Of a stretch of DNA of 31,251 nucleotides, positions 8,228 to 16,025 are shown piece after piece. Source of the stretch: an uncultured Peptococcaceae bacterium (GTDB lineage: Bacteria > Bacillota > Peptococcia > Peptococcales > Peptococcaceae); the NCBI GenBank assembly GCA_934229395.1, contig CAKQDL010000019.1, positions 1-31,251 on the forward strand, read 5' to 3'. The first letter of the stretch is position 1; each line of letters begins with the position of its first letter. The position numbers were made by a program, and so were the translations under genes. Below the pieces are notes generated by a model. It did not search any database, was not told where the DNA came from, and was given only the letters and a program-made list of their open reading frames with translations.

Positions 8228-8299
8228 GAAGAACGGTCGGATGAGGAGGCGTTTTTAGCGAGGTAACAGCCAGCTCGATTATTCGCGCTCCGCTCATAC

Positions 8300-8356
8300 C
8301 CCTCATCCGTCGGCTACGCCGCCACCATCTCCCCATGTGTGGAAGGCTCTGGTGGG
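8300..8356. repeat. Degenerate copy of a MITE-like dispersed repeat
   Basis: It starts CCCTCATCCGTC, then GCCACC and an imperfect hairpin (CCACCATCTCCCC ... GGAAGGCTCTGGTGG). The order matches the left half of the better preserved element at 30747-30875. An inverted partner, CGGATGAGG, occurs at 8239-8247. The copy ends nine bases before parS3. Confidence 0.55.
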
Positions 8357-8364
8357 AAACAAAA

Positions 8365-8380
8365 CGTTTCACGTGAAACA
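8365..8380. promoter_or_regulatory. parS site 3 (one mismatch)
   Basis: CGTTTCACGTGAAACA differs from the perfect site only at the first base. It is followed after eight bases by heptamer array C, exactly as parS2 is followed by array B. Confidence 0.9.
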
Positions 8381-8388
8381 TTCTCAGT

Positions 8389-8423
8389 CAGCAAGCAGTG
8401 AACAGCGAGCAGCAGGCAGAAGC
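8389..8423. repeat. Heptamer array C (five units)
   Basis: CAGCAAG, CAGTGAA, CAGCGAG, CAGCAGG, CAGAAGC in register, eight bases downstream of parS3. It begins like array B. Confidence 0.75.
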
Positions 8424-8455
8424 GTTTGACCCTCACCCGCTGCCCACTTGCACCG

Positions 8456-8484
8456 TTGCGCGGGGGCGTATCTTCTATTATACT
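8456..8484 (+). promoter_or_regulatory. Sigma-A-type promoter of the threonine-aldolase gene
   Basis: TTGCGC (8456-8461) and TATACT (8479-8484) are separated by 17 bases, placing transcription start about 25-30 bases before the TTG start codon. Confidence 0.65.
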
Positions 8485-8517
8485 TAGGGTAAAACCATCC
8501 TAAAGGAGAGAACGATT

Positions 8518-9567
8518 TTGATTAGGTTCAACAACGATTACAACCGCGCCTGTGTGCCGGAGATTCTTGAAGCTATGAGCAAGTCCAGCAAGGAGAGCTT
8601 CCCTGGTTACGGCGAGGATGCCCTTTGCAAGCACACTGCGGATTTGCTGCGCGAGGATATGGGCTGGGAGGATGCCGACGTGCATTTCTTCCCTGGTGCC
8701 ACCCAAGCCAACTTTATCATCCGCGCTGCGGCCCTGCGCCCTATTGAAAGCGTCATCGCTGCATCTACCGGCCATATTGTCAACCACGAAGCCGGCTCTG
8801 TGGAAAACACTGGCCACCAAATCATCACCACCCCTTTTGGCGAAGACCACAAGGGCAAGCTCGCCGCCGATGAGGTTCTATCCATTGTCCGCAATTACCA
8901 CGATGGCAATTGCCCCGACCATCTCACCGAGCCAAAGATGATTTACATCTCCCAGCCTACAGAATACGGCGCCCTCTATAGCCTCGAGGAGCTCCAAGCC
9001 CTAAAGGATGTGTGCGAGGACTACGACATGATGCTCTTTGTAGACGGCGCGCGCATGGCCTATGCCCTAGGTAGCGAGGCCAACGATGTGACGCTGTGGG
9101 ACCTTGCTGCCCTCTGCGATGCCTTCACCATCGGTGGCACCAAGTGCGGCGCCCTCTTTGGCGAAGCCATGGTCATTACCAACGACAGCCTCAAACGCCG
9201 CTTCCGCACCTATATGAAGCAAAACGGCGCCATCCTCGCCAAGGGCTGGCTTTTGGGCCTGCAATTTGCCGCTCTCTTCCAAAATGGCACCTACTACCGC
9301 ATTGGCACCGAGGCCTGCCAAAAGGCCATGCGTGTGCGTGATGCCTTTGAAAAACGCGGCGTTGAAATGTATGTGGATAGCCACACCAACCAGCAATTCG
9401 CCCTCCTCACCAAGGCCCAGCAGGATGTCCTCAAAGGCACCTTTGTCTTTGAATCCTTTGGCCATGACGATGCCACAGACTGCGACATCATCCGCTTCTG
9501 CACCTCTTGGTCCACCGAAGACATTGAGGTCGATGCCCTTCTAAGCGCAATTTCACGTTTACAATAA
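8518..9567 (+). CDS. Threonine aldolase / beta-eliminating lyase family PLP enzyme
   Basis: This 349-residue protein has the fold-type I PLP layout of low-specificity L-threonine aldolases: RFNNDY near the N-terminus, GATQAN in the cofactor phosphate region, HIVNHEAG (the stacking histidine), FVDGARM (aspartate contacting the pyridine nitrogen) and TIGGTKCG, whose Lys209 should form the Schiff base. Aldolases of this group split threonine into glycine and acetaldehyde; related members are beta-eliminating lyases, so exact substrate is open. It starts with TTG behind AAAGGAG. It is the only plus-strand gene in the left half, inserted between parA and rsmG, where many Bacillota have noc or nothing. 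It has its own promoter and terminator. Confidence 0.88.
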   Translation: MIRFNNDYNRACVPEILEAMSKSSKESFPGYGEDALCKHTADLLREDMGWEDADVHFFPGATQANFIIRAAALRPIESVIAASTGHIVNHEAGSVENTGHQIITTPFGEDHKGKLAADEVLSIVRNYHDGNCPDHLTEPKMIYISQPTEYGALYSLEELQALKDVCEDYDMMLFVDGARMAYALGSEANDVTLWDLAALCDAFTIGGTKCGALFGEAMVITNDSLKRRFRTYMKQNGAILAKGWLLGLQFAALFQNGTYYRIGTEACQKAMRVRDAFEKRGVEMYVDSHTNQQFALLTKAQQDVLKGTFVFESFGHDDATDCDIIRFCTSWSTEDIEVDALLSAISRLQ

Positions 9568-9646
9568 CTCAATAGTTATACAGAGACGCAACACCACCAT
9601 CACCTTGCGCATACCGAAGGCGTAGGGCGCAAAAAGAACACACAAA

Positions 9647-9695
9647 AAAGCCAAACCTTTTCCACAGTTGTGGATTTGGTTTGGCTTTCTTTTGT
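9647..9695. terminator. Bidirectional terminator between the threonine-aldolase gene and rsmG
   Basis: AAAGCCAAACC (9647-9657) pairs with GGTTTGGCTTT (9678-9688); an inner CCAC/GTGG stem extends it past a T-rich internal loop. Both strands have a T run after the stem, so it can end the plus-strand lyase gene and the minus-strand mnmE-mnmG-rsmG operon. Confidence 0.9.
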
Positions 9696-9700
9696 ATATC

Positions 9701-10417
9701 TTAGACGAGGGGTTTTCTTGAGGCGTCACCTGGGCGGCGTGGGAAGCGTTTTGGCGTTGGGGCTGTTTTTTTGATGAGGATGACGTCGCGCTTGTCGCCA
9801 CCGGAGAGGGCGTGGAGGCAGGTTTTTTGATGGCTGCCGCCTAGGGTAGCGAGGGCTTTTTGGGCTTCTGTGAGCTCCTTGGCACCGTCTGGACCCTTTA
9901 GGGCCACAAAAAGACCGCCTACGCGCACAAAAGGCAGGCAGAGCTCGCTTAAAAGGGGCAGGCGGGCCACAGCGCGGGCTGTGACAAGGTCGTAGGCCTC
10001 GCGACGGCCGCTTCCCTTGGCAAAAAGCTCGGCGCGGTCGTGGTAGGCGTGGACGTTGGCGAGGCCAAGCTCGCTCGCTACGATGTCCAAAAAGGTTACG
10101 CGCTTACCGAGGCTATCGAGCAAATCCACCTCAATGTCGGGCCTGGCAATGGCCAAAACCATCCCAGGGAGACCGGCACCGGTGCCTACGTCCAAAACGT
10201 GGGCGCCGCTTGCTAGGGGTGCATCCTCCAAAAGAAGGAGGGAGTCAAAAAAGTGCTTTTCGCAAACCTCCTCGGGCGCGGTGATGGCGGTGAGGTTCAT
10301 GCGGCTGTTCCAGTCCACAAGGAGGGCGTAGTAGCGGGCGAGCTGCTCGCCTTGGGCCTCGCTCAGGCCAAAACGCGCGCTCAGACGCTCGTTAATAAGA
10401 GGGAGAATGTTATGCAT
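9701..10417 (-). CDS. rsmG: 16S rRNA (guanine-N7) methyltransferase RsmG (GidB)
   Basis: A 238-residue class I methyltransferase. The AdoMet-binding motif VLDVGTGAGLPG lies at residues 74-85, preceded by NLTAI and HFFDSL, both typical of RsmG. The enzyme methylates N7 of G527 in 16S rRNA; its loss gives low-level streptomycin resistance in other bacteria. The ATG lies eight bases inside mnmG, with GGAGG seven bases upstream. The last 20 or so residues are basic (PKRFPRRPGDASRKP). It is last in the mnmE-mnmG-rsmG operon. Confidence 0.96.
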   Translation of the reverse strand: MHNILPLINERLSARFGLSEAQGEQLARYYALLVDWNSRMNLTAITAPEEVCEKHFFDSLLLLEDAPLASGAHVLDVGTGAGLPGMVLAIARPDIEVDLLDSLGKRVTFLDIVASELGLANVHAYHDRAELFAKGSGRREAYDLVTARAVARLPLLSELCLPFVRVGGLFVALKGPDGAKELTEAQKALATLGGSHQKTCLHALSGGDKRDVILIKKTAPTPKRFPRRPGDASRKPLV

Positions 10418-12308
10418 GGTTTTCCCTCCTTACTTGCTCGAGCCACACCAAGAGGGCGGTGATGTCGGCTGGGTTGACGCCAGAAATACGGCTCGCTTGG
10501 CCAACGGTTTCGGGCTGGATTTGGTTGAGCTTTTGGCGCGCCTCGAGGCGGAGGTTGGTCACGGTGGAGTAATCCATATCCTTTGGCAGACGGCGCTTTT
10601 CGAGCTTGGCGGTGCGGGAAACCTGCTCGAGCTGCTTATTGATGTAGCCGGTGTAGGTGATGATGATTTCAACCTCGTGTCGCTCCTCTGGTGTGAGGGC
10701 CGCATCGCCCAAATCAAAGGCCAAGAGATCATCGTAATGGATGGCCGGACGCTTTAAGAGGTCGTAAAGGCTCATACCCTTTTTGAGGGGTTCGCTTGCG
10801 GTGGCTGCAAGGAGGGGTTCCGCTTCTTTTGGGGTGAGGGTGGTCTTTTGCAAACGCTCAATTTCGCTGTGGATATTGGCCCAACGCTTCTTATAGGCGG
10901 CGTATTTTTCGTCAGAGAGGAGGCCCACCTCGTGGCCGTACTCGCAAAGGCGTTCGTCGGCGTTGTCCTGACGCAGGAGGAGACGGTATTCGCAACGGCT
11001 CGTGAGCATACGGTAAGGCTCGTTGGTGCCCTTGGTGACAAGGTCGTCAATGAGGACACCAAGATAGGCCTCGTGGCGGCCGAGGACGAGGGGCTCGCGG
11101 TTATCTAAAGACATGACGGTGTTGATGCCAGCCATCAGGCCTTGGGCTGCTGCTTCCTCGTAGCCCGAGGTGCCGTTGATTTGGCCCGCTAGGAAGAGGC
11201 CTTCGACCTTCTTGGTTTCGAGAGATGGCTTGAGCTCGAGGGGATTGACCAAGTCGTATTCGATGGCGTAGGCCGGACGCATGACCTCGCAGTTTTCCAG
11301 TCCTGGGAGGGTGTGAATCATCTCGAGCTGCACGTCCATTGGCAGGCTAGAGGAAAAACCCTGGATGTAGAGCTCGGTGGTATCAAGGCCTTCTGGCTCA
11401 ATAAAGAGTTGGTGACGGCTCTTTTCGCTAAAATGCACCACCTTGTCCTCGATGGATGGACAATAGCGTGGCCCTGTGCCGTGGATGTTACCCGAATAGA
11501 GAGGTGAGCGGTCGAGGTTGGCACGGATGATGCCGTGGGTGTCTTCATTTGTATAGGTGAGATGGCAGGCCACCTTTGGCAAGCCGTTGTCGTAGTCGTA
11601 AGGGTGCCAGAAGGAAAAATGCATCTCGTTGGCGTCGCTTGGCTGCACCTCAGTTTTGCTAAAATCCACGCTGCGCACGTCAACGCGGGCCGGGGTGCCG
11701 GTTTTAAAACGCACCACATCGAGGCCGGCGGCGCGGAGGCTGTCTGAGAGCTTGCGGGCGCTGAGTTGACCCTGTGGACCGCATTCTTCGCTGTATTCGC
11801 CAATGATGACGCGGCTTTTGAGGTAGGTGCCGGTGGCCAAAATCACGCGTTTGCAGTGGTAGACCATGCCGGTGTGATCGATCACGCCACAGACGGCGCC
11901 GTTTTCCACCACAAGCTCTTCGGCCACAAATTGCTTAATGGTGAGGTTTGGGGTGTGCTCGAGGCGCTTGGTCATGGTGCGGCGATAGAGCTCCTTGTCC
12001 ATTTGGGCGCGGAGGGAATGGACCGCCGGCCCCTTGGAGGTATTGAGCACGCGCATTTGGATGAGGCATTCGTCGGCCACCTCACCCATGGCCCCGCCTA
12101 GGGCATCGAGCTCGCGCACAAGGTGAGCCTTGGCTGGGCCACCAATGGAAGGGTTGCAAGGGAGAAGGGCAATATGGTCGAGGCTGATGGTGGCCATGAG
12201 GGTTTTTTTGCCCATCGCGGCGCAGGCGTGGGCCGCTTCGCAGCCGGCGTGGCCACCACCTACCACAATGACGTCGTAGACGGTGGGGTAATCGTATCTA
12301 TTATTCAT
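10410..12308 (-). CDS. mnmG: tRNA uridine 5-carboxymethylaminomethyl modification enzyme MnmG (GidA)
   Basis: This 632-residue FAD protein carries GGGHAG at residues 17-22, the PCNPSIGGPAKAHLVRE segment and ATGTYL of the GidA family, with the C-terminal helical domain that contacts MnmE and tRNA (LLVWLEQVRRE). With MnmE it installs the cmnm5 group on the wobble uridine of several tRNAs. AGGAG lies about ten bases before the ATG, and the gene follows mnmE by 13 bases. Length is normal for the family. Confidence 0.98.
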   Translation of the reverse strand: MNNRYDYPTVYDVIVVGGGHAGCEAAHACAAMGKKTLMATISLDHIALLPCNPSIGGPAKAHLVRELDALGGAMGEVADECLIQMRVLNTSKGPAVHSLRAQMDKELYRRTMTKRLEHTPNLTIKQFVAEELVVENGAVCGVIDHTGMVYHCKRVILATGTYLKSRVIIGEYSEECGPQGQLSARKLSDSLRAAGLDVVRFKTGTPARVDVRSVDFSKTEVQPSDANEMHFSFWHPYDYDNGLPKVACHLTYTNEDTHGIIRANLDRSPLYSGNIHGTGPRYCPSIEDKVVHFSEKSRHQLFIEPEGLDTTELYIQGFSSSLPMDVQLEMIHTLPGLENCEVMRPAYAIEYDLVNPLELKPSLETKKVEGLFLAGQINGTSGYEEAAAQGLMAGINTVMSLDNREPLVLGRHEAYLGVLIDDLVTKGTNEPYRMLTSRCEYRLLLRQDNADERLCEYGHEVGLLSDEKYAAYKKRWANIHSEIERLQKTTLTPKEAEPLLAATASEPLKKGMSLYDLLKRPAIHYDDLLAFDLGDAALTPEERHEVEIIITYTGYINKQLEQVSRTAKLEKRRLPKDMDYSTVTNLRLEARQKLNQIQPETVGQASRISGVNPADITALLVWLEQVRRENHA

Positions 12309-12321
12309 TATAAAAGCGCTC

Positions 12322-13686
12322 CTATTTTCCTAAGCAGAATTTTGAGAAGATGGTATCGAGGAGGTCCTCCGAGGCTGTTTCACCAGTGATGAGGCCCAGC
12401 GATTCCCAGGCGTGCTGGAGGTCGATGACCAAAATGTCCTTGGTCATATCTATATCTAGGCCATCGAGGAAGCTGGCAAAATCGGCTTCGGCCGTTTCCA
12501 AAAGGGAGAGGTGGCGGGTGTTGGACACAATTTCGCCACTGGCGCTGCTCTTGTTTTCGTCAAAAAGCATCTCGGTGATGGCATCCTCAAGGACATCCAT
12601 GCCGCTGGCGTGCTTGGCGCTGATGGCGATGACCTTCTCTGCCACAGCCTCGGCGCCCTCTAAGGTGGCGAGGTCGTTTTTGTTGGCCACGAGAATGAGG
12701 TGCTTGCCTTTGTATTTGTCCAAAAAGGCGCAATCGTCCGTGTCCATGCCGCGGGACGAATCCACCACGTACAAAATCACGTCGGCCTCATCGGCAGCGG
12801 CCTTGGCACGCTCTACGCCAATGGCTTCAACGGTGTCGTCGGTGGCGCGAATGCCAGCGGTGTCCAAAATTTCCACGCCAATGCCGCCTAGGGTGAGGTG
12901 CTCGGTGACTACATCGCGGGTGGTGCCGGCAATGTCTGTCACAATGGCGCGCTCGCGGCCCAAGAGGGCATTGAGAAGGCTCGACTTGCCCACGTTTGGC
13001 GCCCCGTTGATAGAGAGGCGAATGCCTTCGCGGAAAATGCGTCCGCGGTCGGCAGCACGAATAAGAGCGCTTACTTCGTTTTTAAGAGCGCTCGCACGCT
13101 TGTGGTATTCTTCGTCGGTAAGGCGCTCAATATCGTCCTCTGGATAATCCAAATCGGCTTGGATAAAGGCAATGAGCTCCACCAAGCGCTCGCGCAAATC
13201 GTCAATTTTGGCCTCGAGAATGCCGTTCTTTTGGGCCACCGCCTGGCGCAGGGCCACCTCGCTTTTGGCATCCACAATGTCCATAATGGCCTCGGCGCGG
13301 GTGAGGTCGAGCTTGCCGTTGATAAAGGCGCGCTTGCTGAACTCGCCTTCGTCGGCCAGCCTAGCACCCTCGCGCAGGCACAGGCGTAAAATTTCACCCA
13401 CAGCCACACTGCCGCCGTGGCATTGGATTTCCACCACGTCCTCACCGGTGTAGCTGCGTGGCGCGCGCATCAGCATAAAGAGCGCCTCGTCCACGCGCGC
13501 ATCCTTTTCCTTGTCGCGCACCCAGCCATAGTGAATCGTGTGGCTGGCGCAGGTTGTTAAATCGTCGCGCCCCTCGTAAAGGCGCGCGGCAATGGCCACA
13601 GCGTCGGCACCACTCAGGCGAATAATGCCCACAGCCGCGCGCCCCGGCGCCGTGATGACCATAGCAATCGTATCTATAGCGCTCAT
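12322..13686 (-). CDS. mnmE: tRNA modification GTPase MnmE (TrmE)
   Basis: The 454-residue form starts MSAIDTIAMVITAPGRAAVG, the usual N-terminal folate-binding domain. The inserted GTPase domain shows GAPNVGKSS (G1), TDIAGTTRD (G2), DTAG (G3), NKND (G4) and a G5 serine-alanine; the protein ends FCLGK, the family's conserved C-terminal cysteine tail. It partners MnmG. An ATG four codons upstream exists, but GAGG six bases before the chosen start favours this one. It heads the three-gene operon; no rnpA-yidC-jag genes precede it as they do in many relatives. Confidence 0.96.
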   Translation of the reverse strand: MSAIDTIAMVITAPGRAAVGIIRLSGADAVAIAARLYEGRDDLTTCASHTIHYGWVRDKEKDARVDEALFMLMRAPRSYTGEDVVEIQCHGGSVAVGEILRLCLREGARLADEGEFSKRAFINGKLDLTRAEAIMDIVDAKSEVALRQAVAQKNGILEAKIDDLRERLVELIAFIQADLDYPEDDIERLTDEEYHKRASALKNEVSALIRAADRGRIFREGIRLSINGAPNVGKSSLLNALLGRERAIVTDIAGTTRDVVTEHLTLGGIGVEILDTAGIRATDDTVEAIGVERAKAAADEADVILYVVDSSRGMDTDDCAFLDKYKGKHLILVANKNDLATLEGAEAVAEKVIAISAKHASGMDVLEDAITEMLFDENKSSASGEIVSNTRHLSLLETAEADFASFLDGLDIDMTKDILVIDLQHAWESLGLITGETASEDLLDTIFSKFCLGK

Positions 13687-13851
13687 ATAATTCCTCATTT
13701 CTCAAAAAAATTCATAGATACAACCATTTTACCACACCCAGCCCCCAGAGGGTAGAGGGGGATGACCAGCACTTTGGGAGCGTGCGTGGTATACTAAACG
13801 CACAAAGTGACAAAGATACGCCAGTCATAGCATTCTGCTTTTTCTGGCAAC

Positions 13852-13885
13852 AAAAATGCCCCGTAACTGCCAAGTTAAACGGGGC
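13852..13885 (-). terminator. Terminator of the large membrane protein gene
   Basis: On the minus strand GCCCCGT and ACGGGGC form a 7-bp GC-rich stem around a 14-base loop, followed by ATTTTTG. It ends transcription coming from the gene at 13920-15740. Confidence 0.85.
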
Positions 13886-13919
13886 TATTATGTTGGTAAA
13901 ATTTTAGTAGGTGCAATAT

Positions 13920-15740
13920 TTACGCGTCGGCTTGGTCGGTGGTTGGTTCTTCGGCTGAGGCATCCTTAGTGTCTTCCTCAGTTGCTGGGAGCTCAATTTT
14001 CTCTTTTTCTTCGCCTGTTCGGGTGACGGTGGTGCCGTTTAGGATGCTGCCGCTTGCGTCGGCGCGGTAGTTGATGGTGACTTCATCACCAGTGTTTAGG
14101 ATGACGGCCAAAGGATTATCCACGGCACTGAGGGCGTAGAAGGTATCTGCATCTTCTAGGCGCAGGAAGTAGAAGGTGTTGCCGTCTAGCACAGCGCTGC
14201 GGATTTCGGCTATGGTGCCTTGGGCGGTCTTGGTGTCGCTAGGGATTACCTCTGCTTGACTGCTATCAATGAGCTTGTTGTCGGCCAAAGCCTGGCGGTA
14301 GTTGGCCTCGCAGGCTGCCACGGTGTTGCCGGTGGAAACAATTTGGTACTGCTCCACGTTGACCATGGCGTACATCTTTACCAGCCCTGCCGCGTCTTTG
14401 AGCGCTAGGAAGTAGGTCGGTTGGTCGGCAATGTTTAAGAGCAGTGGGAAGGTGGCGTCATAAGACATCTGCTGCACCTGGCCCTCGGCGCTGCGCTGGG
14501 CAGATTCCTCCGTCGCCCCGGCCACCGAGTAGAACTTCGTTTCCTTGGTGCGCTGGTTGCTCAAGAGGAAGCCTATGTTGGACTGGTCGCTGGTCACAGA
14601 GGTCACGCCGGTGTACATATACACATCGTCGCCGATGGCAATGTAGTTGTAGCCGTCGGTCGTCTTGGTCACATCGCGCTGGCCAATGATGGAGTTGATG
14701 AAGCCGTTTTTATACATGCCGTAGTAGTCGTACTGTTCCATAATGAGGTTCGCCACATACACCTGGTCCACCCAGGCTGGAACTTCATCGTAGTAGTCGC
14801 TCTCGCCAGTAATGGCATTCACCAAGACCGCACCTTGGATGTCGGTGCCGCCGAAGAGGCCAATGGTCTTCACCACGCGCGGGCAGACCCAGTAAGGCGT
14901 GCCTTCCTCGTCAATTTCAAACACTGGCTCTGCAAACATCATGGTAGGATAGTTGAAACGCAGATGGCGGTTCAAATTTTTGCCAAAGTGCTCGGCGGTG
15001 GTGTATCGCATGCCCTCCTCTAGGCGAACCACCTCAACATCCTGCGTTGCCATGTCCACAATGAGGTAAGCAGGCAGGCCCTTGCTGCGGTTTGTGAACC
15101 ACTTGGTGATGTCCGCATAGCCCAAGGAGGTGACGCGCACAGGGCGGCCCTGGTAGTTGATTTGGGTGTAATTGTCCATCACCTCAAACTGAGACACCAT
15201 ATCGGAAAGCTCGCCTAGCTTGCGGCTGCCTAGGCGGGCGGCTGAGTCGCGGTCCAGCATAGGGATTTGGTCATAGCTGATTTCCTCTACCTCGGCAGCG
15301 AAATCACCCGTTTCCACCGGCAAGAGCTCGCTGTAGCTGGAGGCACGCAGAATCACCCAAGAGCTGACGCTCCCTACGGCGATGGTCACGATGAGGGCGA
15401 TAACCACAAAGAATGGAATCTTGCACTGCTTCCTCACAAAGCGGAAGTAGCCCTTGGGGCCACCGCCTTGGAAACCAGAGGTCAGCATGGCGCTAAAGCA
15501 GTAGATCAAGCACAGCATGAATACAAAGACGTAAAACTCCTCGGCGTGAAGGTTCAGGGCTGGTAACTCCACATAAAAATACACCAGTCCCGCCAATAGG
15601 GTGACGGCCAGATTAATGAGCACTCGGGTAAAAGGGGTGCCAATCGCCTTGCGGGGCTTTCTGGGCTTTCTGTGGGGCGGCGGCGGGGGATTGAACCCAG
15701 CGCCAGAATTGAAGTCGCCAAAATTAAATGAAAACGACAT
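13920..15740 (-). CDS. Unrecognised membrane protein with large extracytoplasmic region
   Basis: I do not recognise a named family. The 606-residue protein opens with a glycine/phenylalanine-rich stretch and a proline then basic segment (PPPPPHRKPRKPRK). Three hydrophobic helices follow at about residues 35-58, 68-88 and 112-134. The remaining ~470 residues are soluble, probably outside the membrane, with short blocks such as PAYLIVDMATQDVEVVRL and YWVCPR that recur in uncharacterised clostridial membrane proteins (recollection, not a search). The tail is strongly acidic (PATEEDTKDASAEE). GAGGAG stands seven bases before the ATG. It is transcribed alone from a strong promoter with its own terminator. 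Confidence 0.8.
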   Translation of the reverse strand: MSFSFNFGDFNSGAGFNPPPPPHRKPRKPRKAIGTPFTRVLINLAVTLLAGLVYFYVELPALNLHAEEFYVFVFMLCLIYCFSAMLTSGFQGGGPKGYFRFVRKQCKIPFFVVIALIVTIAVGSVSSWVILRASSYSELLPVETGDFAAEVEEISYDQIPMLDRDSAARLGSRKLGELSDMVSQFEVMDNYTQINYQGRPVRVTSLGYADITKWFTNRSKGLPAYLIVDMATQDVEVVRLEEGMRYTTAEHFGKNLNRHLRFNYPTMMFAEPVFEIDEEGTPYWVCPRVVKTIGLFGGTDIQGAVLVNAITGESDYYDEVPAWVDQVYVANLIMEQYDYYGMYKNGFINSIIGQRDVTKTTDGYNYIAIGDDVYMYTGVTSVTSDQSNIGFLLSNQRTKETKFYSVAGATEESAQRSAEGQVQQMSYDATFPLLLNIADQPTYFLALKDAAGLVKMYAMVNVEQYQIVSTGNTVAACEANYRQALADNKLIDSSQAEVIPSDTKTAQGTIAEIRSAVLDGNTFYFLRLEDADTFYALSAVDNPLAVILNTGDEVTINYRADASGSILNGTTVTRTGEEKEKIELPATEEDTKDASAEEPTTDQADA

Positions 15741-15775
15741 AAAATTGCTCCTCTCTTTTCGTACCTAATAGATTC

Positions 15776-15804
15776 ATTATAACGTTAAATGAAGGGCAAA
15801 TCAA
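15776..15804 (-). promoter_or_regulatory. Sigma-A-type promoter of the large membrane protein gene
   Basis: On the minus strand TTGATT (15804-15799) and TATAAT (15781-15776) are 17 bases apart, ending about 35 bases before the start codon. Confidence 0.8.
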
Positions 15805-15869
15805 GGCTCGTGGGAAATAGACATAGAACCTTTACATAAAAAGGACAGTCGGAGAATAGCGATTTTTAA

Positions 15870-15936
15870 AAAAACACGTATATGTAATAGAAGAAGCCTT
15901 CAACCTCTCAGAGAGGGAAGGCTCCTTTTTGTATAA
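15870..15936. repeat. Intergenic hairpin repeat, copy 1
   Basis: ACGTATATGTAATAGAA is followed by the hairpin AGCCTTC-AA-CCTCT-CAG-AGAGG-GAAGGCT and CCTTTTTG. The same series (ACGTATAT, AATAGAA, hairpin with CCTCTCAGAG, T run) recurs at 21739-21793. The T run is on the plus strand, where no gene reads into it, so it looks like a dispersed element and not a dedicated terminator. Confidence 0.6.
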
Positions 15937-16025
15937 ACGCATTTTTTTAAAAGACTATTTCCTGCTCGTCTCCTTCTATTACACTGACCACTATTGGGCG
16001 AGATGACGTATGAGGGGTGGAAGGT

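Noticed and set aside
8193..8381. Small frame beginning MFHVKR, and a similar one over parS1
   Set aside because: The start is simply the parS palindrome read as codons; there is no ribosome site.
8138..8423. Heptamer arrays as a possible CRISPR
   Set aside because: The units are seven bases, contiguous and degenerate, without spacers, and no cas gene is present.
9658..9677. Two DnaA-box-like words facing each other (TTTTCCACA and its near inverse)
   Set aside because: They are the inner stem of a clear bidirectional terminator, and no other boxes cluster nearby.
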